NCBI GenBank assembly: GCA_965240325.2
Contig: OZ251233.1
Span: forward strand, 2,170,001 to 2,234,000
From: Rebecca billardiae RCC1528
Taxonomy: Eukaryota; Haptophyta
Length of the DNA: 64,000 bases
Direction of reading: 5' to 3'
Shown: piece after piece, positions 39,096 through 48,306 of the stretch
Layout: every line of letters starts with the position of its first letter
How positions within the stretch are numbered: position 1 is the stretch's first letter
Position numbers and translations under genes: made by a program
Notes under the pieces: model-generated
Told to the model about the DNA's origin: nothing
Seen by the model: only the letters and a program-made list of their open reading frames with translations
The model's database searches: none

Positions 39096-40172
39096 CAAGG
39101 GTGGTCAGGGTCGCCGACTCCAGCGGAGGCCGGCGCCGGAGCTTCGCTTCCGATTTTTTGCAGCGGCGCGGCGCGCGGGGCCGCCGCCGCTGTGGCGGGC
39201 CGCTCGGGGCGTGCACGGCGTGGGCTCGTGCGGCCGCTGCCGCGCACGCCGAGCGATCCGGCGCGGGCTCGCGGCTTGTCGATGGCCTCGCGCGCCGCAG
39301 CGCGACGCGCGCCTTGCCTAGCTTCGCCTGTCTCGCGCCTTGGCCGCCGTGCACGCGTGCGCCGCCAAACCGCAAGCTCGGCATACCTCTCAGCCGAGCG
39401 TGCACGTGCCTTGCGCGACGCGACGCGGGCATTGCCGCCAGGCGATGTAGGCGTAGTGCGAGCGCGCGCCGTGAAGCCTCGGCGCGGATCGAGAACAATG
39501 AAATGATGCCGCGTACGCGCGTGGACCGTCTGTTCGTTGAGCAGTGCTGAAAGCTGCACGACTGACTCTCTTGCCGGGGCGATCGTCACGTCGCATCGTC
39601 ACGCAAGGCTCACACACACGTCATAGTGGCGTTCATCGTTTTGGCTACAACGCTCGACTAGTCTTCACGAGTCGCAGCGTCGCGATAGCCCATCGTTCAA
39701 CGGAGGACCGTGATGTCCATTGGTGGTTGATGCGTCAGCAGTTGTCGACAGCTGACCGAGACGTTGAAGCCACTCTCGATCCGCGCCGAGGCTTCACGGC
39801 GCGCGCTCGCACTACGCCTACATCGCCTGGCGGCAATGCCCGCGTCGCGTCGCGCAAGGCACGTGCACGCTCGGCTGAGAGGTATGCCGAGCTTGCGGTT
39901 TGGCGGCGCACGCGTGCACGGCGGCCAAGGCGCGAGACAGGCGAAGCTAGGCAAGGCGCGCGTCGCGCTGCGGCGCGCGAGGCCATCGACAAGCCGCGAG
40001 CCCGCGCCGGATCGCTCGGCGTGCGCGGCAGCGGCCGCACGAGCCCACGCCGTGCACGCCCCGAGCGGCCCGCCACAGCGGCGGCGGCCCCGCGCGCCGC
40101 GCCGCTGCAAAAAATCGGAAGCGAAGCTCCGGCGCCGGCCTCCGCTGGAGTCGGCGACCCTGACCACCCTTG
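39096..40172. mobile_element. foldback DNA transposon with perfect 399 bp inverted arms
   Basis: The left arm 39096-39494 and right arm 39774-40172 are exact reverse complements as far as I can compare, 399 bp each, around a 279 bp unique centre. The outer ends read CAAGGGTGGTCAGGGTC. The 7 bp CCTGAGC is found directly outside both ends (39089-39095 and 40173-40179) as a target duplication. The terminal CAAGGG is reminiscent of hAT elements, but the duplication is 7, not 8, bp. There is no transposase, so it is non-autonomous. All long reading frames in this interval are mirror images of one another and are not genes. Confidence 0.9.
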
Positions 40173-40311
40173 CCTGAGCTGTGTCCTTCAGTCCGGGAGT
40201 ACACGGTCCGGCTCCAGACTGTCGTTCGTCGAGAACAAAAAGATTTGGCGCGGCCGCCCGCGGTTCATCATCGCGATCGCGACGAGGTAGAGCGCAGCGC
40301 CGTCCAGGAAG

Positions 40312-41109
40312 ATGCGCGGCGGCGCGGCACGCCTCGCGTGCCTCGCGCTGCTTGCGCTGCCATGCGCGGCTGGAAGGGCGGTCGCCATCCGGCGCCTGCC
40401 CACGCGTGCCCCGCGCGCACACCCGGTGGCCGTGCTCGACTTTTTCGCGGGCATGCTCGGCGGCGCCGACGAGTCGCTCGAGGAGTCGGGCCTCGTGCCC
40501 GACGTCTGGCCGGAGCCGTTCGACGTGACGGTGGATCTGCGCGTGCGGTACCCGGCGTGGGTGCGCTCTAGCGTCGACCTGCGAGACGTGCGCTCCTTTG
40601 GTGACACGCCCGTCGAGGGCGCCGGCCTGCTGCGCAAGCGCGGCGTCACCGTCGCGCCGACGCAGGTGCGCGACGCGCCGCGCCTCGAGTGGAAGGCGGC
40701 GGACGCGTCCAAGCACTACGCCGTCCTGATGCTCGACCCCGACGCGCCTCGGCCCGACGCGCCGACCGCGCGCAGCTTCGTGCACTGGGCCGTCGTCAAC
40801 ATCCCCGGCTCCGAGCTCGAGCTGGGCGAGGTGCGCAGGCCGTACGTGGGCGCGTTCCCGCCCGCCGGCACGGGCGTGCACCGCTACTTCTTCCTGCTGC
40901 TGGAGCAGCGCGAGGGGCAGCAGGACTTCGGGCCGGGGCTGCCCGAGGCAGAGTGGCGCTCGGCCCTCGACCTCGACACGCGCGCCGGCTGGGACTGCTC
41001 CGCGTTCGCGCGCGAGCACGGCCTGACGCCGGTCGGGTGGCACTGCTTCCGTGCTGAGTACGATGCGTACGCGCTCGAGCTCATGCAGACGCTCCAGGCG
41101 GCGGGCTGA
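40312..41109 (+). CDS. PEBP (phosphatidylethanolamine-binding / Raf-kinase-inhibitor family) protein
   Basis: 265 aa, single exon. The N-terminal leader (residues 1-22, LACLALLALPCAAG) indicates secretory or organelle import. Residues about 135-215 contain the PEBP signatures: YAVLMLDPDAPRPDAP (DPDxP box), FVHWAVVNIPGSELELG and PPAGTGVHRYFFLLLEQ (GxHRY box), which build the anion pocket. A short C-terminal helix (YDAYALELMQTLQ) closes the fold. PEBPs bind phospholipid headgroups or act as signalling inhibitors; the exact role here is unknown. Converges on the XK-related gene downstream. Confidence 0.9.
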   Translation: MRGGAARLACLALLALPCAAGRAVAIRRLPTRAPRAHPVAVLDFFAGMLGGADESLEESGLVPDVWPEPFDVTVDLRVRYPAWVRSSVDLRDVRSFGDTPVEGAGLLRKRGVTVAPTQVRDAPRLEWKAADASKHYAVLMLDPDAPRPDAPTARSFVHWAVVNIPGSELELGEVRRPYVGAFPPAGTGVHRYFFLLLEQREGQQDFGPGLPEAEWRSALDLDTRAGWDCSAFAREHGLTPVGWHCFRAEYDAYALELMQTLQAAG

Positions 41110-41442
41110 TGAGCACGGCGGGAGCTGCTGGCCGGCGGGCGGCGGGAGCCGCGTGGGCTGCGATTGGCTTGCAAACGCCGCGGCGAATGCGAGAGCGGGT
41201 GGTGACGCAGCTCGCGCCTGCTGACAAGTGACATGGCGGCGGCGTGCTCGGGTGATGTCTGATGATGAATGCGTCACGCGATATCGGATAGGATCGACGA
41301 CGCGACGATTGTCATGTCGTCATCGTCAGCCTGGCGGCGATGGATCAGATCCATGCATGTATGATATATATGCGCATCATCAGCACATGGTCTGACACCT
41401 GGCCCGATGATTATGAATCAGCCTCTCAGTCTGATGTCACAG
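41110..41442. other. convergent 3' spacer
   Basis: 333 bp between the PEBP stop and the XK-related stop (opposite strand). TGATGA-rich and lower in GC; nothing else seen. Confidence 0.5.
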
Positions 41443-43173
41443 TCACACCAAAGGTGCGGCGGCACCGCGACTGTCACTGTTACGAATACGAGTGCCGCGG
41501 CCACTAGCTGCGGCCGCCCGCTTCCCCTTCGCGCCCTTCTTGCTGGGCCACCGCAGAAGCGGCACGCGTCGCGCCGGCGGCACCCCGTCCCCTGACTGGC
41601 GGGCTGGCGGCGCTCCTGCAGGCGGCTTGGCCTTGGGTCGCGGCGGCGGCGGCTCAGCCGCGGGGGCGGGGCTTGGGCGCGACGCGCGCGACTCGACTGC
41701 CGCGGGCGCCACCGCGGGCGCGGGCTGCGGCTGATGCCTGAGCTCAACTGCTGGCGGCTGAGCTGGCCGCTGCGCACCGGCCTCGCTGTCGTCGTCGCTG
41801 CGCGCGTCGGAACCAGCGTCTTCGCCGGCGGGGGGCGAGGCCGGGGCACGCGGAGGCACCTCCCGCCGGCGCGCCATGCACGAGTGGCCGAAAGGCCGCT
41901 CGGCCGGCCGTTGCTGCGGCCTGCCGCTTGCACGCGCAAACTCGGCGGCGCGGTGCAGCGCGGGCGGCAGGGCGAGCAGCCACAGCGCGAGGCCGGCGGC
42001 GCTGCCGAGGAGGCACGCGCGCACCACGGCGGAGTCGAGCTGCACCCGGCTCCGCCCGTGCAGCTCGACCAGCACGAGCGGCACGAGCGCCACCGTGAGC
42101 ACGCGCACGGGCGCGTACGCTCTGAACGGCAGGTCTGTGGGCGCGCATGTGCCGTCCACGCCGGTGGCGGGCGAGAGCGGCGCAAGCCGCGCGAGGAGGA
42201 AGGCGGGCGTGGCGAGCGCGGCGGTGAATGCGGACTGGCAGCGCGGCTCGTTGCGCGCGCGCGCGTGCGCGTAGAACCACGCGGCCCACACACCCCACTC
42301 CGCCCCGAGCATCCCCACGATCCACCAGCCGCCCGCCGCGGCGCCCAGCAGCGCCAGGGAGAGCGCGCGGCACGACACCTCGCCCAGCCGCGCCGCGTAG
42401 AGCCACGCGACGTAGGTGCACACGGGGCCGCGGCCGCACGGGCCGGCGTTGGGCCCGCGCAGCTGCGCCTGGTCCAGCTCAAAGTCCACCAGCGCCCACG
42501 CGATCGTGAGCAGCGAGCTGCACAGCGAGAGGCCGAGCAGCAGCCCGCTGCCCGCGCTGCGCATGCCGCCACCGCCGCCGCCGCCGCCATCGTCGCCCTC
42601 GTCGAGCGCCGGCGCGGCGGCGGCGCTGCCGAGCGCGACGTACGTCTGGAGCAGAGCCTGCGGGGCCGCCTCGAACGCCGCCTCGATCAGCCGCGCGTAC
42701 ACGTACGCGCCCTGCTTCTCGCCCGTGATCAGGCACTCGAGCGCGTGCAGCACAATGTTGACGCCAGGCAGCACCGCAAACACGCGGCTGCCGCGCAGCC
42801 ACGCGGGCATGCGCCCGTTCGGGTTGCCGTAGCGCGAGCCGCGCACGAGGCCAAAGTCCATCAGCGACGCGAGCCACGTAAACAGCGAGGCGACGCAGAT
42901 CGCCGTGAGCGACACCGCAAAGTAGTGCCAACGGCCCTCCCTGCCGTAGCGCACGAGCAGCAGCACGTCGAGCAGCACGTCGACGCACGCGAAGGAGGCG
43001 CCGCCGAGCAGCAGCACGCGCGAGCGGGTCGTGCCAAACGCGCGTGCCGGCTGCGCCGGCTGCCATGGGTCGCGCCTGGACCGGCCTTCGCGCCGGGGCG
43101 GCTTGGCCAGCGGAATACTTTGGACCCGCGCGGCCTCGACGTCGTCGGCGTCCATCGCTGCTGTCGTCGCCAA
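41443..43173 (-). CDS. XK-related (XKR)-like membrane protein, second member
   Basis: 576 aa, single exon. A cytosolic N-terminus is followed by multiple membrane spans: VLLLGGASFACVDVLLDVLL (about residue 55), FAVSLTAICVASLFTWLASL (about 85), VFAVLPGVNIVLHALECL (about 130), GLLLGLSLCSSLLTIAWALVD (about 215), LGAAAGGWWIVGMLG (about 275), then two to three later spans. The motif LIEAAFEAAPQALLQTYVAL (about 160-180) matches the XKR 'EAxPQxxLQ' helix, and the Asp-rich first span (D-x-x-L-D) also fits. A Gly9 insertion interrupts the loop after it. The last 150 residues are disordered, Pro/Arg/Lys-rich. Likely lipid scramblase-type or transport function by family. The better fit of the two XKR-like proteins here. 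Confidence 0.75.
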   Translation of the reverse strand: MATTAAMDADDVEAARVQSIPLAKPPRREGRSRRDPWQPAQPARAFGTTRSRVLLLGGASFACVDVLLDVLLLVRYGREGRWHYFAVSLTAICVASLFTWLASLMDFGLVRGSRYGNPNGRMPAWLRGSRVFAVLPGVNIVLHALECLITGEKQGAYVYARLIEAAFEAAPQALLQTYVALGSAAAAPALDEGDDGGGGGGGGMRSAGSGLLLGLSLCSSLLTIAWALVDFELDQAQLRGPNAGPCGRGPVCTYVAWLYAARLGEVSCRALSLALLGAAAGGWWIVGMLGAEWGVWAAWFYAHARARNEPRCQSAFTAALATPAFLLARLAPLSPATGVDGTCAPTDLPFRAYAPVRVLTVALVPLVLVELHGRSRVQLDSAVVRACLLGSAAGLALWLLALPPALHRAAEFARASGRPQQRPAERPFGHSCMARRREVPPRAPASPPAGEDAGSDARSDDDSEAGAQRPAQPPAVELRHQPQPAPAVAPAAVESRASRPSPAPAAEPPPPRPKAKPPAGAPPARQSGDGVPPARRVPLLRWPSKKGAKGKRAAAASGRGTRIRNSDSRGAAAPLV

Positions 43174-43240
43174 AGTTTGCTGAAGCGGTGGCTATAAGAG
43201 ATTTGGGCCCAATTCGCCCAAAGAAGCCCCAAAGCGCCCA

Positions 43241-43990
43241 CCAACCGGTCCAGACCTCGGGATTTGCCAGCCAAAACCAAAACCCACCCCAGGTGGGTTT
43301 CCGGGTGGAAATCTGGGCGCCGCGCTTACCGGACTCAGCTGAACGCCGCCGCCGCCGCCACCTCGCTCGCGCCTACCGCCGCCAGGGCGAGGCCGCGCGA
43401 TGTCCAGTAGAGCTTCCGCTCGGACGCGGCGGGGCGGTAGCGAGGCGACGAGCTACCGTAGCTTGCGCGTGGCCCAGCGCTTCGCGCCCTCGCACCGCGA
43501 CGGTCAGCTGCAGGCCCGCGCGAGCGCGGGCTCGCGCCGCCGCCACGTTCAGCCAGAGATATGGGCGCCTTGCCTGCCGAGGCAGCAGAGAGGCACGCAC
43601 GCGCGGGAAGCCGCTGGGCACCATGGCGCGCGCCTACGACCGTACTGTAACATGGCTCACGCCTTCCTGGGATGCGCGCCTCGGGTTGCTCTCAGCGCGC
43701 GCATACTTTGCGGGGATGACAGCACGGCTGAAGTGAGAGGCGGCGCACACGTCCGTGCGGGCTCAAGGCGCGGAGAAGATGGGCAGACGCGAGTCGCCCG
43801 GCGCAGGGCGGCGCAGAAAGGCTCTATGCCTCTGCCCGACGGCGTGCGCCATCGCCGCGTGCACGTCTACGACCGCGGCGGCGCGGCAGCCGGCGGCGTC
43901 TCGCGGCGGATGGCTGTGGCGGCGCACGCGGCGCACGCGGCGGGTTTTGAATTTCCGAGTTTCCCAAATCCTGAGGTCTGGACCGGTTGG
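43241..43990. repeat. 25 bp inverted repeat, 750 bp span
   Basis: CCAACCGGTCCAGACCTCGG at 43241 (25 bp to 43265) is repeated inverted at 43966-43990 with one mismatch. No target duplication is seen. Possible old TIR element or an inverted duplication of the XK-related promoter, whose start is 67 bp away. Confidence 0.6.
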
Positions 43991-44920
43991 AAACGAGATT
44001 CTGAGCAGAGTTCCGCCGAGACGGCGGCGCCACTGCATGGCCCTGACTGACGTGCAGACACAGCGCACGTGTTCAGCTGTGCCCACCCGGTGCTGAATCC
44101 CCGCAGCCATCCGGAGCTGCTGATATGTCTAAGAGGGATGCGCAGCGTCATCGTGCGAATGCGATTCGGCTTTACTGCTGTCTCAGAGAGAGAGAGAGAA
44201 CGTCGTGGCATGCTGCAACGGTCCAGGCTATCAGCCGACAGCTCGGTCTAACTCTAAAGTCTAAGCTAGCTGGCTAGCAGCAGATCGGGCAGCAGAGAAA
44301 AACACCAGGATCAGCGCTCCTCGCCGTCGTCTCCCCCCACCCCTCGTAGTCGCCCATCACTCCATTGCCAAGCATATACATATCTACTACTTAATTATAT
44401 ATTATATATATATGTGACGTTATAGGGAACTCAAGGTCGCTGGCTGTCTGTGTGGCCCTGCTCCCCCGCGCCTGATCGTCGGCGGCACGACGACGTCATC
44501 TGTCCTCGCCGCGTCGCCCCTCATGCAATGGCCTCTTGCTCTCGCCGCTGTCGCGTCAACCCGCCTGACGCTTCATCGTTTGCCCGCCCGCCCACCCTCG
44601 GCCTCTGGCGGATATAAAATGGGTTCCATACGTACGTGCACTGCAGTGTCAGCGAGCCATCAGCCTTAATCGACCTTGCTCAGTGACTGACGACTCGCGG
44701 GCGCCCTCTCGACCTCGGGCAGCAGCTCAACCGCCACGCCGCTGCCAGCGCCCGCTGTCGTTCGTTGCTCAAATCCCAACATAGCTAACCTGATCGTTCC
44801 ATGATCATCGGCGTGGTCGTCTACTCCACAACGCCGCGCGCCGCGACCATCCAGCTCCAGAGTCCAGTCGTACCCGACGCCTTGTACGAGCCGGGCATGG
44901 CGGAGTGGCTAGACACTGTG

Positions 44921-44972
44921 TATATATATATATACAGCATATATATACAGCATATATATATAGCATATATGA
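44921..44972. repeat. TA/TACAGCATATA minisatellite
   Basis: TATATATATA followed by three degenerate (C/T)AGCATATATA units, the same unit type as the larger array at 45202. Confidence 0.8.
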
Positions 44973-45201
44973 CTGCTTCGAGACGACGGCTGACGATGCG
45001 TGGCACCGCGACCACCGCGGTGGCGCGCGCGCGTCGACGCCAGACGGTGCGTCGAGCTTCCGCTCGGCAATGGAGTGATGGGCGACTACGAGGGGGGGGG
45101 GACGACGGCGAGGAGCGCTGATCCTGGTGTTTGTCTCTGCTGCTCGATCTGCCGCTACAGCTTGCTGACTCTGACGCCTGCCCGTTGCATACCACGTCGT
45201 T

Positions 45202-45532
<331 letters not shown>

Positions 45533-45729
45533 GATGAGGCCCAGCAATATAAGCCAGTGGCGCGGGTGGAGTGCATCACGCTGTCCTGACTCCTGACGAC
45601 GGCATGAGTGCACGCGCCCCGCGGAGCCAAGTTGGCGCGGTGCGATGCGCGGCACTCAGAGGGGCGAGAGACGACGCAGAACCATCATGCCTCTGGCGGG
45701 TCGAGCGTCTTGCTCAGGCGCAGAGCCGC

Positions 45730-48144
45730 TCACGCGAGTGAGAGCGCAGGCGGTGCCGCGTGGCCGTGTGCCCGAGCTCGCGACAGCACGGCCGCGACGA
45801 CAGCCACGGCGGCCGCGACGAGCGCGACCGCGGCGCTCGCGCGCGCCACGGTCGACGTTGGCAGCGCCCCGCGCGCGAGCCTCCCCCTGCCTGCCCCCAG
45901 CGCGGGCGCACGCGTGCCTAGCTCTGCGCGCAGCAGCGCGCTCGCAGCCGCGTGCCCGTCCGCCTGGCTCAGCCCCATGTAGCCCTCGATCGCTCCGGCG
46001 AGGCGCGCGAGGAGCGCCCCCATCGCGCGGTTGCCGCGCCGCTCGTCGAGCGCGCACAGCTCCTCCACGTCGTCCGAGGCGCCGGCGTGCAGCGTGCTCA
46101 CGAAGTCCTGGAACTTGCGCCCGCACGCGGGCTCCGCGCACACCGCCGCGCGCACCTCCGACGGCGGCGGGTCCGCGGTCGCCCCCGAGGTGATGTAAGG
46201 GCGCAGCGCGGCCGTGCACGCGTCGCAGATGTAAGAGATCGCGTGCGCTGAGAGAGCGAACATCTCCGCCTCCTTGCTGCTGGTGGGCTGCGAGCTGGCG
46301 AGCAGGGCGAGGAAGCCCGGCAGCGCCTGTGCGCGCGGGCGCGCACCGGGCGAGCGGTCGCGCGCGTCAGCCACGGACGGAGGGCCGACTCAGGCGGGCG
46401 GCGCGCGGCCGGGCACACGCACGCGCGCGCGCGCAGCCGCGCACCGAGCAGTCCGTGTCCTCGCCGACAGCGCAGAGCACACCCATCGCCTCGGCGGCCT
46501 TCATGTCCGGGTCGCCGACGAGCGGGCAGCGTCCGAGGCTGGACAGGTCGACCTCCTCTTCCTCCTCGCTCTCGTCGGGCGCCGCCGACTCAGCACCACG
46601 CGCGTGCGAGCTGCCGTGCCGCGAGTGCCGCCCGCCGCGCGAGTGCGCGGCGGGCTCAGCGGCCTGCTCGCTGTCCGCGCTGGCTGGGGCCGCGCTGCCG
46701 CCCCCCGGGGCCGCGCCGCCCGCGCTATCGGTGGCGGTGCCATTGGTGGGCAGGGCGTACACAAAGATGACTTGGCTGCGCGCCACACGCGCACACGGCC
46801 GGTCCACGCGCGATGTGGCGCAGCAGAGGCTCAGCTCGGCGCGCACGGCCGCGCCGCGCGCGCGAGTGTGCAGCGCGCGCGTGCGCATGCGCGTGCGCGC
46901 GCGCACCCCATCGTCTTCTCCTCGCGCACAAAGCGCGTGTACCCCTCGCCGAGGCACGTGCGCCCAAACAGCACGCCGCGCTTCCCCGCGGGCTTCTCGA
47001 ACGCCGGGTTGAGGCAGATCTGCTGGCAGCTCGTCGGCCTCGCCCCCGGCGGCGCGTCAGAGAAGTGCACGGCCTCGTGCATCCGCTTGGCGTCACACGG
47101 GTGCTCCGTGTCGTATGGCGGGTGCGAGGGCGGGGCGGAGAGGGCGGGCGAGGGCGAAGGTGCGGGCTGCTCGGTGGGCTCGGAGGCCTTGCGCGAGTGG
47201 TGGCCGTGCCCTCCGCGACGGCCACCGCTGTGCTCCTCGCCGTGCTCACGGCCGCTGCCATGCCGCTCCTCCTCCTTCGCCGCCTGCTGCTCCTCCGCCT
47301 CCTCCTGCCGTGAGCGCGAGGCCGAGCGCGCGCTCGGCGGGCGCGGGCCGTCGGCGTCGGCCGAGGGCTCGGTGTACCAGTGGACGACGTGTCTGTCGGA
47401 GAGCGTCGCCGTCGAGGCGTACACGGTGTACCCGTGCATCGCGCACGTCGTGCCGTACAGCAGGTCCGCCCCGTCGGCGCGCAGGTCGTACGATGGGTTG
47501 AGACACAGCTGCGCGCACCGGCCGCGCGCAGCACCGGCATCGGCACCTCCGCCATCCGGCCGCTGCACGAACGCGACGTTGGACCACGTGCGCGCAGGGC
47601 ACGGGTGGAAGGGGTCCTCCACAACCGCCTGCAGAGCCGTGGAGCCCGTGAGTGCGTCGTGCGCCAGCGAGCAGTAGTCGTACCTGTCGCCGTGCTCGAG
47701 GGCGGCCTGGCTGAGCGGGATATTCTTCTGCGGACGGGCACATGACACATTCGGACACACGGCACATCCGGAGGGGGCAGGCGCGCGTGGAAGCCGCGCG
47801 CGCCGGCGCAGGTGAGCGTCAGCGCGCGAGTGGGCGGGCTCGTAGCGAGAATGCAAGGATCTGCTAGGCCAGCGGCGGTGCGGCCGCGGACGCACCGATT
47901 GGCCCTCGATCCGCACACGCGTGTGCGCCGTCGACATGATCTCGGGCGTGCGCTCGCACGTCGACATGTCCACCACGCACCACGGCTTGGTCGAGTGCGG
48001 CCTGCGCGGGTCGCACCCGTGGAACCATTCGCCTCGGTAGTCCCATGTGACGAGGCATGTGCAGCCGCTCACCGTGCCGCTCGCCACGCCCACCGTCGCC
48101 GCCAGCACGAGCGCGCCGAGCTCGCGCGCGAGAGTGGAAGGCAT
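45730..48144 (-). CDS. type I membrane protein with FN2/kringle-like and repeated Cys modules, four exons
   Basis: Proposed exons 48144-47896, 47727-46907, 46775-46445 and 46326-45730 (about 665 aa). Introns of 168, 131 and 118 bp have GTGCG-type donors and CAG acceptors in matching phases. Signal peptide: residues 1-24 (LGALVLAATVGVASG). Residues 25-60 are FN2/kringle-like (CTCLVTWDYRGEWFHGCD, then PWCVV). Two homologous modules follow: CAQLCLNPSYDL...LLYGTTCAMHGYTVY and CQQICLNPAFEK...VLFGRTCLGEGYTRF, separated by a charged His/Gly/Glu-rich linker. The second intron falls inside module 2, and splicing restores its alignment with module 1, which supports the model. A further Cys-containing domain (RCPLVGDPD..., CDACTAALRPYI) precedes a C-terminal membrane helix (SAAVALVAAAVAVVAAVL). 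Likely a surface or adhesion protein. Confidence 0.65.
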
Positions 48145-48306
48145 CGCGCCGCCGCCTGTTTGTCCTCCCGCGCCAACTGCGCGCGCGCGCGCCTCATCGC
48201 CGCAAATCGAGCCCGTCCGGCTCCGATCTGCGGTCGCCGCAGAGTCCGGCCGCCCTCCACGCGCCCGCCGGCGCGGCCGTGGGAACTGAGAAGCGCGCGC
48301 AGCACG
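48145..48306. promoter_or_regulatory. shared spacer of a divergent gene pair
   Basis: 162 bp between the start of the membrane-protein gene (minus) and the start of the RBM34-like gene (plus). Both promoters must lie here or in the 5' leaders. Confidence 0.5.

Noticed and set aside
39033-40290. Several apparent genes on both strands sharing identical protein sequence
   Set aside because: They are reverse complements created by the 399 bp foldback arms; no coding signal.
40197-41277. A minus-strand frame antisense to the PEBP gene
   Set aside because: The plus strand has the conserved PEBP boxes; the minus frame is Arg/His-rich.
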